Below, one piece after another: positions 17,489 to 26,655 of a stretch of DNA of 64,000 nt; the stretch's first letter is position 1; each line of letters begins with the position of its first letter. Source of the stretch: Oscillospiraceae bacterium (GTDB taxonomy: Bacteria > Bacillota_A > Clostridia > Oscillospirales > Ruminococcaceae); the NCBI GenBank assembly GCA_017523995.1, contig JAFWUX010000099.1, forward strand, positions 17,383 through 81,382. The letters run 5' to 3'. Both the position numbers and the translations under genes were made by a program. The notes beneath the pieces are model-generated. The model was given only the letters and a program-made list of their open reading frames with translations. It did no database searches and was not told the origin of the DNA.

Positions 17489-18510
17489 GACGGTAGCCGC
17501 ATCCAGAAGTATCCCGCAAGCTGCCGGCAGATTTTGCCGTCCTCGAGCATCAGCTTGACATCCTCATGATACCGCGACTGCAGCCCCTGCAGCGCATCCG
17601 TGAGGGCGCTTGTCTCGCAGAGTGCGACACCGCCTTTGAAGTAATCGAAGATCGTTGCCTGCTGCGGATAGATCAGCGGGAAGTACAGGTCAATATTGAG
17701 CAGCGAGACGCCGCTTTCGAGCTTTTCCGCATCGCCGCTGAGCTGCGCCTTCAGTTCGGCTGCATGCTTGCCGCGGAGTCCCTTTGCGGTCTCGCGGATG
17801 CGCTCCGCAAGGGCTGCGGCATCGGGCAGCGCCTCAACGGCAGGGATGACCGCCGCTTCATCCATTGTATCTGTGCGGCGCTGCGTCTCGGGCTCGAACC
17901 ACGCCATGCTGTCGATCTCATCGCCCCAGAATTCAGTGCGCACCGGCAGCGGATTCTGCGGTGTGAAGATATCCATGATCGCGCCGCGGACGGAAAACTG
18001 ACCCGGCGCATCGACCTGCTCGCAGCGCAGATAGCCCAGCGCCGTCAGTGCATCGGTCAGTGTATCGCGGTCATAGCTCTCCCCGATTTTGAGATGCAGC
18101 GTGCGCGATTCCAGCACATCGCGCGGCACCGTATACTGCATGACCGCCTCCGCAGAGGCTGCGATCACGCGGCATTCACCGGAGCAAAGCGCCGTCAGCG
18201 CACTGAGCCGCAGCTGCTCATATTCACGCGAAATGCCGGCTGCTTCGAGGAAATTCAGTTCCTTCGCCGGATACGGATAGGCAAGGCGGCTGCCTGCCAT
18301 GAAGTTGATGTCCTCGCAGAGCTGCCGGACTGCGGATTCATCGGGCAGCACGGCAAGGAGCGGCTGCTCCTGCGCAAGCGTCAGCAGAATCTGCGCTTTG
18401 TGGATCTGGGAGACGCCGGTCAGCGAAACGGGCGTGATGCCCTTCGCCAATGCACTTTTCAGATCTTTCAGGACGGGCAGCTTTCCGGCTGCTTCGGTAA
18501 AAAACTGCAT
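17485..18510 (-). CDS. mfd: Mfd, N-terminal part (UvrB-like, UvrA-binding region), truncated by frameshift
   Basis: 341 residues matching the UvrB-homology modules of Mfd, including the GQFSVRGAIMDIF segment conserved in Mfd and UvrB. It ends in an aberrant WMRLPS tail at the frameshift. In intact Mfd this part binds UvrA to recruit excision repair to stalled RNA polymerase. The start ATG has AAAGGAG. Whether the cell makes two coupled polypeptides or the frameshift is a sequencing or assembly error cannot be told here. pth lies two genes upstream, the common clostridial pth-mfd order. Confidence 0.9.
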   Translation of the reverse strand: MQFFTEAAGKLPVLKDLKSALAKGITPVSLTGVSQIHKAQILLTLAQEQPLLAVLPDESAVRQLCEDINFMAGSRLAYPYPAKELNFLEAAGISREYEQLRLSALTALCSGECRVIAASAEAVMQYTVPRDVLESRTLHLKIGESYDRDTLTDALTALGYLRCEQVDAPGQFSVRGAIMDIFTPQNPLPVRTEFWGDEIDSMAWFEPETQRRTDTMDEAAVIPAVEALPDAAALAERIRETAKGLRGKHAAELKAQLSGDAEKLESGVSLLNIDLYFPLIYPQQATIFDYFKGGVALCETSALTDALQGLQSRYHEDVKLMLEDGKICRQLAGYFWMRLPS

Positions 18511-18542
18511 ATCTGTCTCCTTTTTCGGAAAGCAAAGGGTTT

Positions 18543-18572
18543 CAGGGGATATCCGAGCGGATACCCCCTGTG
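18543..18572 (-). terminator. Hairpin between the LRR lipoprotein and mfd
   Basis: Minus-strand CAGGGGGTATCCG / CGGATATCCCCTG stem with a short loop and no T-run. Possibly a weak terminator or a processing site. Confidence 0.35.
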
Positions 18573-18588
18573 TGAAGATTCGGTTTTC

Positions 18589-19656
18589 TTATTTGCTTTT
18601 CTCGTCTTTCAGAGAAAATTGATCGGTATCCTTGCAGCGGAACTTATACTTTTCCGCGAACTTCGAGACAGCGGAATCCTGCTCGCAGTAGATCACACCG
18701 ATATAGTATTCGTCGCCGCCGCCGTTTGTCTTGTTGCTGATTGTAGCCACATCGTCATAGATTTCACAGTCCGGATTCGGAATCACGAGCGAGCGGAGCT
18801 TCGGGCAGTGACTGAATGCGTTTTTGCCGATAGACTGCACGCGCTCCGGCAGCACAACCGCCGTCAGATTCAGGCAGGAGTAAAATGCGTAATCGCTGAC
18901 AGAGACCACATAATCCGGCACAATGACCTCGCCGGTGCAGCGCTTGCCTGCATCATAGAGCCTGCCGTTGAAGATGATCAGATCGCGGTGGAACAGCAGA
19001 TCGTCATACCACGGCGTCAGGGCAAAGGCGCTCTCCCCGATGGTATCAATGCCGGAGGGCACGGTCAGCGCGGTCAGGCTCGAGCACATCGCAAAGGCGC
19101 GCGTGCCGATGTGCATGACGCTCTCGGGAATCTCGATCTCATGGAGATTCTTGCAGCCGTAGAAGGCGTAATCGCCGATCTCATACATGCCCTCGGGCAC
19201 GGTGACTTTGGAAAGCGTATAGCAGCTGTAGAACGCGCCGGATTTATCCATCTCGAACTGATTGTTCTCGACCGGCGCAACCGAGCAGATCCGCGTCACC
19301 GGCAGACCGCTGATTGTCTCCGGAATCACGAGCTCATCCGCCTCGAACTGTTCGGTGTGACCGGTGATCTCGGCATGCTCCTGATAGAGCGCATAGCGGA
19401 TGCCCTCATCGGTTGTGCCCTCGCGGACAAGCTTCGTGTCATCCGCAAAGGGATCGGGCGCGGGCTCTTTGACAGTCTGCGAAAGATAGAGGCCGTCCTC
19501 ATAGGTTGCCTTGCCGAATTCATCCTCCTGCGCCGGCTCGATGTTGAGCCACAGGACGGATGCGCTGCTTTCGTCTGTGCCTGCTGCGGCGCCACATCCG
19601 GTCGCAAACAGACATCCGGCAGACATCAGGATCGCGGAAAGCTGTTTCAGTTGCAT
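18589..19656 (-). CDS. BspA-type leucine-rich-repeat lipoprotein
   Basis: 355 residues. Lipobox ATGC gives lipidated C21. From about residue 110 there are repeats of the LRR_5/BspA type, with units such as VTVPEGMYEIGDYAFYGC, IEIPESVMHIGTRAFAMC and VVLPERVQSIGKNAFSHC spaced by about 23 residues, interrupted by one longer insert. Such proteins sit on the cell surface and bind host or substrate ligands. The start overlaps the end of pth by 10 bp, so it is co-translated with pth although the functions are unrelated. Confidence 0.88.
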   Translation of the reverse strand: MQLKQLSAILMSAGCLFATGCGAAAGTDESSASVLWLNIEPAQEDEFGKATYEDGLYLSQTVKEPAPDPFADDTKLVREGTTDEGIRYALYQEHAEITGHTEQFEADELVIPETISGLPVTRICSVAPVENNQFEMDKSGAFYSCYTLSKVTVPEGMYEIGDYAFYGCKNLHEIEIPESVMHIGTRAFAMCSSLTALTVPSGIDTIGESAFALTPWYDDLLFHRDLIIFNGRLYDAGKRCTGEVIVPDYVVSVSDYAFYSCLNLTAVVLPERVQSIGKNAFSHCPKLRSLVIPNPDCEIYDDVATISNKTNGGGDEYYIGVIYCEQDSAVSKFAEKYKFRCKDTDQFSLKDEKSK

Positions 19657-20336
19657 GCTCCGCCCTCCTCACTCTGCTGTGCTTTGGGCGCCTTCGGCTT
19701 TTTCTGCTTGCCGGTATTATAGCGGTTCATCGCAAGATCGGTCTGATCCTTCACCATCAGCGCGAGCGCTTCGGAGACAGTCTCCGCGGCCGCACGGAGC
19801 TTTTCCTGATCCTCCGCGGTGAATGCGGAGAGCACCCAGTCCGCGAGATCGTAATCCGGATGCGGTTTCTGCCCGATGCCGACTCTGATCCGCGGGAAGG
19901 TATCCGCGCCGGAAAGATAGATGATGTTCTTCATGCCGTTGTGACCGCCGTCGCTGCCCTTTTTGCGGATGCGCAGATCACCGACGCCGAGATTGATGTC
20001 ATCATAGATCACGATGACATGCTCCGGCGGAATCTGATAGAACTGCATCGCTTCCGTGACAGCCTGCCCGCTGAGGTTCATGAAGGTATCGGGCTTGAGC
20101 AGCAGGCAGCGGACACCGCCGCACTCTGTCATTGCCGTATTCGATTTGAACTGGTGCTTGCCGAACTTTGCGCCGTGCTTCTCCGCAAAGGCGTCGATCA
20201 TCATGAAGCCTGCGTTGTGGCGCGTATTCTGATATTTTTCACCGATGTTGCCAAGTCCTGCAATGATATATTCAGGCGGACCTGTCACCGTCGGGGTCTG
20301 GGATTCAATCTGCTTAAAGAGGTCAAAAATGCTCAC
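19647..20336 (-). CDS. pth: Peptidyl-tRNA hydrolase
   Basis: Releases tRNA from stalled peptidyl-tRNA. It is 229 residues, somewhat longer than usual because of a short N-terminal extension and a basic C-terminal tail. The catalytic His lies in NTRHNAGF; GLGNIG, KPDTFMNLSG and GSDGGHNGMK motifs are intact. Start is GTG 20336 with AAGGAAG 9 nt upstream. It sits between a surface protease and an LRR lipoprotein, all on the minus strand. Confidence 0.96.
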   Translation of the reverse strand: MSIFDLFKQIESQTPTVTGPPEYIIAGLGNIGEKYQNTRHNAGFMMIDAFAEKHGAKFGKHQFKSNTAMTECGGVRCLLLKPDTFMNLSGQAVTEAMQFYQIPPEHVIVIYDDINLGVGDLRIRKKGSDGGHNGMKNIIYLSGADTFPRIRVGIGQKPHPDYDLADWVLSAFTAEDQEKLRAAAETVSEALALMVKDQTDLAMNRYNTGKQKKPKAPKAQQSEEGGACN

Positions 20337-20362
20337 TGGTTTCTGCTTCCTTTATTTTGGGA

Positions 20363-21682
20363 TTATTGTGCATAAACAGCCTTGATGCAGGCATTGTTCG
20401 GGGTAAAATCGAGCTTCAGCGCATCGGCGGTCTCCTTCAGCGAAAGATCCGCCCATTTGCCGTCGAGCAGCACAAAGGACTGCCTCGCCTCTGCACCTGC
20501 GCGGTAGGAAATGAATGAATTGGAGACGCCCTCGCCCTCAACGGGTGCATCGCCTGCAAACCGCAGCACGATTGAATAATCGCTGACATCCTGCGGTGTT
20601 TCGAGATCGGTCAGGTGATAGCCCTTGACCGGATATTCCGCCTCCTGCGTATAGAGGACATTCTCCATTGCAGCATCGCGGATTTCAATGGTGAACTTCT
20701 GCCCGTCGGAGACTGTATAAGTGCCGACGGCGGTCAGCTTGCCCGGATGATGAAACACATTTGCGATCGCTGTTTCATCGCCGGTGCCGATATGTCCCTC
20801 CTTGCCGCCGTCATAGGCAGCAACCTCGCCGTAATCCTCGGAGATATCGAAGCTGTAGGGCGAGAGGAACGCTGTCTCGTAAGAGAGCCAGTAATAGGCA
20901 TATTTTTCGGAGAGGCTGTTCTGGATCAGCCATGCGCCGTCCTGCGAAGCCTCATTGCGGAAGTAGTTTTTCGGAAAGCGGTCATCCCAGCCGACGATTG
21001 TGACAACGTGATCATATTGCTCCGGCTTTGCATCGGGATCGTTGACCGTCTGATAGTCGCCGAAGAAGCCCTTGGCGCTCTGTCTGTCCGGCACACTGAT
21101 GCTGACTGCGCCGTTTTTCCGGATATTTTCCTTGAGCTGCTCCGGCGAACAGTTCTCATAGTCATTCGTCTCCGTCAGGATAAAGCTGCCGATGCCGTTT
21201 GCAGCCGCCTCGGTGACCATCCAGCCCCAGCCGCCGACATCCTCCGGCGTCAGATTCTCCGCAAGGAACCAGCCCTCTGTGCGCTCTTTGATATAGACCG
21301 CATCAAGCAGCTCCAGCGCATCAACAGCGATTGTTTTGCCGTGCTTCACAAGCGCGCCGGATTCCATAGCCGTCGAAGCGGAGACAACCCAGCAGGTGCC
21401 GTTCTCCTGCAGCTTGACCGGCGTGCCGAGACCGGAATCCACCAGCGAAAAATAGCCCTCATCGCCGTGGACATAGTCATAGACCGGCTCCGCCTTTTCC
21501 GTTTCAGCCGCTTCTGTTTCGGCAGGCTCGGTTTCCGCGGATTCCGCCGCAGCGGTTGTCTGCACTTTGGTCTCTGCCGCGGATTCTTCTGTATTTGTAT
21601 TCTGCGATGCGCCGCAGCCCGTTCCGCAAAAAACGGTCAGCAGGCAAAGTGCCGCGCAGATCATCTGCTTTCTGTGATTCAT
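20363..21682 (-). CDS. Papain-like (C1 family) lipoprotein peptidase
   Basis: 439 residues. Signal peptide with lipobox GTGC (C23), then a Glu/Thr/Ala-rich linker to about 68. The papain-type triad can be placed: C97 in ENGTCWVVS, H225 in QYDHVVTIVGWDD and N255 in WLIQNS, a slightly divergent Asn box. The C-terminal region (about 285-439) is beta-rich, like the lectin-like domains that follow such peptidases. Expected on the outer face of the membrane. The start overlaps the stop of the PHP phosphatase gene, so the two are coupled. Confidence 0.88.
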   Translation of the reverse strand: MNHRKQMICAALCLLTVFCGTGCGASQNTNTEESAAETKVQTTAAAESAETEPAETEAAETEKAEPVYDYVHGDEGYFSLVDSGLGTPVKLQENGTCWVVSASTAMESGALVKHGKTIAVDALELLDAVYIKERTEGWFLAENLTPEDVGGWGWMVTEAAANGIGSFILTETNDYENCSPEQLKENIRKNGAVSISVPDRQSAKGFFGDYQTVNDPDAKPEQYDHVVTIVGWDDRFPKNYFRNEASQDGAWLIQNSLSEKYAYYWLSYETAFLSPYSFDISEDYGEVAAYDGGKEGHIGTGDETAIANVFHHPGKLTAVGTYTVSDGQKFTIEIRDAAMENVLYTQEAEYPVKGYHLTDLETPQDVSDYSIVLRFAGDAPVEGEGVSNSFISYRAGAEARQSFVLLDGKWADLSLKETADALKLDFTPNNACIKAVYAQ

Positions 21683-22506
21683 AGTGCAATTCTCCGTATC
21701 TCGTGCTTTTCAAACCAGCAGAGCTCCGTAAATCCGACTGCACGCGCCATATCCTCGAGCAGATCAATGCCGAATCCCAGATACTGTGTATCATGGGCAT
21801 CGGTGCTGATTGTGAGGTTTCTGCCGCCGAGATCATAATAGCGGCGGATGATCGCGAGGTCGGGGTCGATATAGGGCTGCGGCTTGCGCAGTCCGGAGCC
21901 GTTGAGCTCAATCGCCTTGTTCTTTGCAATGACTGTTCTGAGGATCTCGTCAATCAGTTCACGGTGCGGCGTCAGGTCATAGGCTCTGCGGTTCGGCAGA
22001 TAGCGCAGACCGTAGGTCAGATGCCCGAGGATGTCCCAGCAGTCGGTCTGTGCCAGCCGCAGAACCTCCTCAAAATACGCCGTAACAAGCTTCGGAATGT
22101 CCTCTTTGTCATAATCGAGAAAATAGAAATCCGGTCTGCCGGGCAGTTCATGCACCGAACCCACGACCAGATCGGTACGCGGATCATTGTAGATCAGCGC
22201 GGATTTTTCAACATCCTGCGGAATCTGTCCGACCTCGGCGCCGCAGAGCAGCGTCAGGGGCGCGCAGGTTTCGCGGGCAGCAGCAATCTCGGCAGCAGAA
22301 CGTGCAAAGACACCGCCGCCGTCATAAAAGTATTCATCTGATTCGACTGCACCGTAGTAGGACGCCGGATAGTAGCGGTTGATCTCGACATGGTCGGTGA
22401 CCGCCATGAAGCGCAGACCGAGCGCATTTGCCGCTTCAACACGTTCCGCGACAGTCTGCTTCGCATCCGGAGAATTGTGGGTATGTGTATGCAGATTCAT
22501 AATCAT
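21679..22506 (-). CDS. PHP-family phosphatase (histidinol-phosphatase-like)
   Basis: 275 residues. It opens with the metal-binding HTHTH motif and has TDHVE near residue 39, GSVHELPG, GHLTY and STDAHD, the full metal-site set of PHP phosphoesterases such as HisK. Substrate is uncertain because no other his genes are nearby. It is the first gene of a minus-strand run (this gene, protease, pth, LRR lipoprotein, mfd) from a strong promoter at 22554-22582. Confidence 0.88.
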   Translation of the reverse strand: MIMNLHTHTHNSPDAKQTVAERVEAANALGLRFMAVTDHVEINRYYPASYYGAVESDEYFYDGGGVFARSAAEIAAARETCAPLTLLCGAEVGQIPQDVEKSALIYNDPRTDLVVGSVHELPGRPDFYFLDYDKEDIPKLVTAYFEEVLRLAQTDCWDILGHLTYGLRYLPNRRAYDLTPHRELIDEILRTVIAKNKAIELNGSGLRKPQPYIDPDLAIIRRYYDLGGRNLTISTDAHDTQYLGFGIDLLEDMARAVGFTELCWFEKHEIRRIAL

Positions 22507-22553
22507 GGATGGCTGTTCCCCTTTCAGTATCCGCGCAGCCGGATACAGATGTA

Positions 22554-22582
22554 ATTATACCATATAACGGCAGAAATTTCAA
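22554..22582 (-). promoter_or_regulatory. Promoter of the PHP-protease-pth-LRR-mfd run
   Basis: Minus strand TTGAAA (22577-22582), 17-bp spacer, TATAAT (22554-22559). Divergent from the promoter at 22699. Confidence 0.8.
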
Positions 22583-22698
22583 TGGGCGATATACCGAAAA
22601 TACGGGCAGTTGAGCCCGAGAAATTAGAAGGGAGAAAGCGCGGGCGAGCAGGTTTCATAAAACAGTGCCCAGTCGCCGCAGAGCAGCCCTGCCGCCGC

Positions 22699-22727
22699 TT
22701 GACAAATCGCAGGACAAATGATATACT
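22699..22727 (+). promoter_or_regulatory. Promoter of the six-paralogue cluster
   Basis: TTGACA (22699-22704), 17-bp spacer, TATACT (22722-22727), about 37 bp before the first start codon. No other good promoter was seen between the six genes, so one long transcript is likely. Confidence 0.8.
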
Positions 22728-22763
22728 ATAGAATAATCTTGATCAGATGGAGGGTGACCGCAC

Positions 22764-23894
22764 ATGAAAATCGAAGATGTACTGCACAATGTTAAGGGAG
22801 AGAGCTTCCTCTGGAGTTATACAAAAAACGAAACACCTGATACAAATAAGGCGCTGCTCAACGGCTGGTCAATCCCCGCTGCAATTGATGTCATCATCGT
22901 GTTTTTTTTCTTGGCCATCATGATGGAGACAGAAGGCTTTTTCGGAACAATCTTTTCGGCCTTCGGTCTCGTGTTGCCGCTCCTGCTGTTTCCGCTCTGG
23001 ATGTGGATCTTCTCAGTTTTCCTCAAGCGCAGCACGCCGATCACAACGCGCTATGTCATCACGCCGAAGGGCGTCTATATCCAGACCGGCAAGGATAACA
23101 ACGAGCAGACAGAGCACATTCCGCTGGAAAAGATCGAATCCGCCTACATGACCCGCGGCAGAAACAAGGATGGCACATCCACCTACAATGTCACCTGCCG
23201 CATGGCGGAGAACGTTGACGGAATCGAGACCAGAACCCTGTTCGAGAACGTGCCGGATTACAATCAACCGATCGAAATCATCAACGAGGCTGCCGAAAAG
23301 CGCAGACAGGAAGTCGAAGCATTCAGAGAGATGAACGGCGGCATCAGCGATGCAGAAAAATTCCGCGCACCGACCCCGCTGACCGCATGGAGAAGAAGTG
23401 CGTCCGAAGAAAAAGGCGATCCCCTGCTGGAACTGGAAGCGCTCCTCACGCTCGCAAGGCAGAAGCAGGAGCAGAAACAGGAGGAGCCGCAGATGGCGGG
23501 CATTCCGGCGCCGTCTGCATTGGCTGCAAAGCTGCAGGCACCGGCTGCCGAAAAGATACAGTTGCCGGATGCGCCGGCAGCAGCAGACAAGCCGCGCAAA
23601 TCCAAAAAAGATCCCGCCGTGCTCAAAGGCGATCCGCAGCAGGCGTTCTTCGGCAATATGCTGAATCCCGCAGAGCCTTCCGGCAAACCCAGATCCTTCC
23701 AGAATCCGGATGCCGCCGCCGAAGCAGAGTGGCTCGAGCAGATGGAGGATGAAAGCGTGCGGGATCTGCAGCAGGAGCTGTTCGGTTCGGAATCCATGCA
23801 GACGCATGCATTCCCCGATCCGACTGTCAACCCGCTGCCGGAGCTGCCGGAGCAGTCAGATGACAACTCGCAGTTTCTGCAGCAGGGTTTCTGA
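22764..23894 (+). CDS. Paralogue 1 of a two-TM, PH-like protein family with conserved C-terminal tail
   Basis: 376 residues. After a short cytoplasmic N-terminus with the family LW motif (ESFLW), two hydrophobic segments (about 36-54 and 59-88) form a hairpin. A domain then starts TTRYVITPKGVYIQ, as in bacterial PH-like (bPH2/YdbS-type) domains, and ends near the VPDYNQPIEIINE helix. From about 195 the chain is low-complexity (Gln/Ala/Pro/Lys). Tail motifs: DPQQAFFG, then LQQELFGSE, PDPTVNPLPELP and a terminal DDNSQFLQQGF. Unlike the others it lacks a clear RGDFLD box. No catalytic residues recognised. First gene of the cluster; role unknown. Confidence 0.85.
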   Translation: MKIEDVLHNVKGESFLWSYTKNETPDTNKALLNGWSIPAAIDVIIVFFFLAIMMETEGFFGTIFSAFGLVLPLLLFPLWMWIFSVFLKRSTPITTRYVITPKGVYIQTGKDNNEQTEHIPLEKIESAYMTRGRNKDGTSTYNVTCRMAENVDGIETRTLFENVPDYNQPIEIINEAAEKRRQEVEAFREMNGGISDAEKFRAPTPLTAWRRSASEEKGDPLLELEALLTLARQKQEQKQEEPQMAGIPAPSALAAKLQAPAAEKIQLPDAPAAADKPRKSKKDPAVLKGDPQQAFFGNMLNPAEPSGKPRSFQNPDAAAEAEWLEQMEDESVRDLQQELFGSESMQTHAFPDPTVNPLPELPEQSDDNSQFLQQGF

Positions 23895-23919
23895 CACACA
23901 TACTTGAAAGGACTGCATC

Positions 23920-24789
23920 ATGTTAACTAGAAAAGGCAAAGCACTTGATATGATTGGTTCTGACGAAACAATCCTCTGGAAAAGTGCGGGTCCTACGAAA
24001 TCAGGAATCAGTTGTTCATTTCTGGTGTTCACTGTATTGTGGATGTTATGTTTCCTGCCTTTCCTGACATCAGGCTCGTTCACTTTCGGGGAGATTGCAC
24101 TGATCATTTTCGAGATGACGCTCCCGATCTGGGTCTTTTTGGTCTATCTGAAAATCGACAAGCACATATCCTCGAATACATGGTATTATGTGACAAGCAA
24201 GGGCATCTATTTGCAAAAATGCTTCATTTCGCCGAAAACGGATATTTATTACTTCAATGAATTCCAAAAAGCCGCTTCTTCTGAAGACGGCGATGTTGAA
24301 TGCACGCTCAAAAAGCCTGAGATCGACTATGAAAACGGAAAGCAAATAGAAAACTGGACAATTCGGTTTGCACCCCCAGGCGGTTGCGAAGATGCCGCCG
24401 GAATCATTCAGGAGCAGATCGAAAAACTGCAGCAGCTCGGCGCCGCAGTGGATTCTCCCTTTCCGTTGCGCACCGATCTTCCGGCAGAGGAGAACATCAC
24501 CGGCACAGCAGTCATTGATGCGGGACAGGCATTCTTCGCCGATCTCAAGCACAAGCGCAGCACCGTCAAAAACCGCGGTGATTTTCTTGATGAATCCGCG
24601 ATTGCAGATACCGCCGCGATGAAGCAGTCTGCCGCAGACGATTTCTCGCAGCTGCAGCATGAACTCTTCGGTGATGAAGCACTGCAGACGCAGGCAGGCC
24701 CCGATCCGACCGTGTATCCGCTGCCGGAGCTGCCGGAACAGCCGCCGCAGTCAGATGACAACACACAGTTTCTGCAGCAGGGTTTCTGA
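23920..24789 (+). CDS. Paralogue 2 of the PH-like/tail family
   Basis: 289 residues: DETILW near the N-terminus, two TM segments (about 31-76), the PH-like start WYYVTSKGIYLQ, the DAAGIIQEQI helix, then the tail with AGQAFFADL, RGDFLDESA, LQHELFGDE, PDPTVYPLPELP and the terminal DDNTQFLQQGF. The first nine codons, the 25 bp upstream and everything from DAAGIIQEQ on are nearly identical to paralogue 3, whereas the membrane and PH-like parts differ strongly. Shine-Dalgarno AAAGGA. The middle is visibly AT-richer than the tail. Confidence 0.85.
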   Translation: MLTRKGKALDMIGSDETILWKSAGPTKSGISCSFLVFTVLWMLCFLPFLTSGSFTFGEIALIIFEMTLPIWVFLVYLKIDKHISSNTWYYVTSKGIYLQKCFISPKTDIYYFNEFQKAASSEDGDVECTLKKPEIDYENGKQIENWTIRFAPPGGCEDAAGIIQEQIEKLQQLGAAVDSPFPLRTDLPAEENITGTAVIDAGQAFFADLKHKRSTVKNRGDFLDESAIADTAAMKQSAADDFSQLQHELFGDEALQTQAGPDPTVYPLPELPEQPPQSDDNTQFLQQGF

Positions 24790-24814
24790 CACACATACTT
24801 GAAAGGACTGCATC

Positions 24815-25702
24815 ATGTTAACTAGAAAAGGCAAAGCACCCGATCTGCTCGGGTCTGACGAAACAATCCTCTGGAACAGCACACGCCTGTCAAAAGGTTC
24901 CTCGCGCAGAGGATGCATCCACTTATATCTGTTGATCGCTGCACCGTGGGCGTTGTTTGTCATACTCATCTTTGCATCAGGTATGATTCCAATTTCACCG
25001 GTGACATTACTGTTTTTTATGTTGATGATGATCCCGTTCTGGCTCTATTTCTTCATGCTTGCGTATGATAAGTTTGATGCCTCACATACGTTTTATTACG
25101 TGACAAATAAGGGCATATACATCCAGAAATGCGCGTTTCCGCCGGAAACGGATTTTTACAGCTTCGATGAATTTGAAAGCGCCGAGCCTTCCGAAAATGC
25201 CATGTATGTTGAATGCAGGCTCAAAAAGCCCCAGATTTATTATGGAAAGGGCAAACCAAGAGAAAACTGGGAGATTCTGCTCGAACCCGAAAGCAACCGC
25301 CGTGATGCCGCCGGAATCATTCAGGAGCAGATCAAAAAACTGCAGCAGCTCGGCGCCGCAGCGGATTCTCCCTTTCCGGTGCGCACCGATCTTCCGGCAG
25401 AGGAGAACGTCACCGGCACAGCAGTCATTGATGCAGGAAAGGCATTCTTCGCCGATCTCAAGCACAAGCGCAGCACTGTCAAAAACCGCGGTGATTTTCT
25501 TGATGAATCCGCGATTGCAGATACCGCCGCGATGAAGCAGCCTGCCGCAGACGATTTCTCGCAGCTGCAGCATGAATTGTTCGGTGATGAAGCACTGCAG
25601 ACGCAGGCAAGCCCCGATCCGACCGTGTATCCGCTTTCAAAGCTGCCGGACGAAACCAATCATACAGATGACAACACACAGTTAATGCAGCTTGGCGAAT
25701 AA
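24815..25702 (+). CDS. Paralogue 3 of the PH-like/tail family
   Basis: 295 residues with the same plan: DETILW, two TM segments (about 38-84), FYYVTNKGIYIQ opening the PH-like domain, DAAGIIQEQI, AGKAFFADL, RGDFLDESA, LQHELFGDE and PDPTVYPL. The very end has drifted (DDNTQLMQLGE instead of QFLQQGF), so the terminal box may be impaired. A recent duplicate of paralogue 2 at both ends but not in the centre, in a repeat period of 895 bp. Confidence 0.85.
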   Translation: MLTRKGKAPDLLGSDETILWNSTRLSKGSSRRGCIHLYLLIAAPWALFVILIFASGMIPISPVTLLFFMLMMIPFWLYFFMLAYDKFDASHTFYYVTNKGIYIQKCAFPPETDFYSFDEFESAEPSENAMYVECRLKKPQIYYGKGKPRENWEILLEPESNRRDAAGIIQEQIKKLQQLGAAADSPFPVRTDLPAEENVTGTAVIDAGKAFFADLKHKRSTVKNRGDFLDESAIADTAAMKQPAADDFSQLQHELFGDEALQTQASPDPTVYPLSKLPDETNHTDDNTQLMQLGE

Positions 25703-25734
25703 ACAATTATCTATACCGACAGAAAGGGACTACG

Positions 25735-26604
25735 ATGAAAAAAAGTGAAAAAAAGGTAGAAGCGCTCCTTGCGAAAGATGAGAACATTCTCTGGACCGGT
25801 CAGGCACCGGGGAAGTACGCCGTCTTCACAGTGCTCAACCCGGGCAATCTGCTATTCGGCGGCATGATCTGCTTGTTCCTTTGGCTCTCAGCGCTCGCTC
25901 ATTCTGTTGTCGGCATTACATTTTGCGTCCTCATAGCTCTTATATTGCTGATTTATATCATGAATCAAATCACGGCTGCTCTTGGAAAAAAGTATTATGT
26001 GACAAATAAAGGCATCTATGAACATAACCCCCGAAACATGAACACCCCGACTGTTTTCATGAGTTACGATGATCTGGAATCGGTATGCTGCGAGCATTTG
26101 CATGACATATTTCTGAACAAACTTGGGATCCTGACATGTATGGATCATATAGGAAGGTTCATCCGTATCGCGAATATCGAGATGCCGGAATATGTCGAGG
26201 GGATCATCAACGATCAGAAAGAGCGCTATGAACTGGAACAGGAAACCGGCATACCTGCCGCACTGCAGGATGCAGACTACCCCATCCGCACGGACATTCC
26301 GGCGGATACAATTCCGGAAACAGAGCCCGCCGCGCAGCCGGTGCAGACATTTTTCGCCGCACCGGCACAGCAGGAATACGCTGCGCTGCGCAATGATTTC
26401 CTTGATCAGACGGTAATCGGCGGCGCAGAGCAGCTTGAAAATCTGCCGGATACCTCTGTAGCAGCGCTGCAGCATGAACTGTTCGGCAATGAGGCACCGC
26501 AGACGCAGGCGATCCCCGATCCGACCGTGCATCCGCTGCCGGAGCTGCCGGCGGAAACCGATCACACAGATGACAGCCCGCAGTTTCTGCAGCAGGGTCT
26601 CTGA
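25735..26604 (+). CDS. Paralogue 4 of the PH-like/tail family
   Basis: 289 residues. KDENILWTG near the N-terminus, two TM segments (about 36-82), KKYYVTNKGIYEH, a divergent PH-like core with several Cys residues, and a PEYVEGIINDQ helix. The tail keeps all boxes in variant form: VQTFFAAP, RNDFLDQTV, LQHELFGNE, PDPTVHPLPELP and DDSPQFLQQGL. Shine-Dalgarno AAAGGG. Same strand and spacing as its neighbours. Confidence 0.85.
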   Translation: MKKSEKKVEALLAKDENILWTGQAPGKYAVFTVLNPGNLLFGGMICLFLWLSALAHSVVGITFCVLIALILLIYIMNQITAALGKKYYVTNKGIYEHNPRNMNTPTVFMSYDDLESVCCEHLHDIFLNKLGILTCMDHIGRFIRIANIEMPEYVEGIINDQKERYELEQETGIPAALQDADYPIRTDIPADTIPETEPAAQPVQTFFAAPAQQEYAALRNDFLDQTVIGGAEQLENLPDTSVAALQHELFGNEAPQTQAIPDPTVHPLPELPAETDHTDDSPQFLQQGL

Positions 26605-26655
26605 TTCAGACAGCACAGGGCAGGTCAGTACAGACATCGAAAAAGGAGCAGTACT

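Noticed and set aside
15044..19722. Long plus-strand frames opposite mfd (up to 718 residues)
   Set aside because: Antisense shadows of well-supported minus-strand genes; high GC at the third position leaves long open antisense frames.
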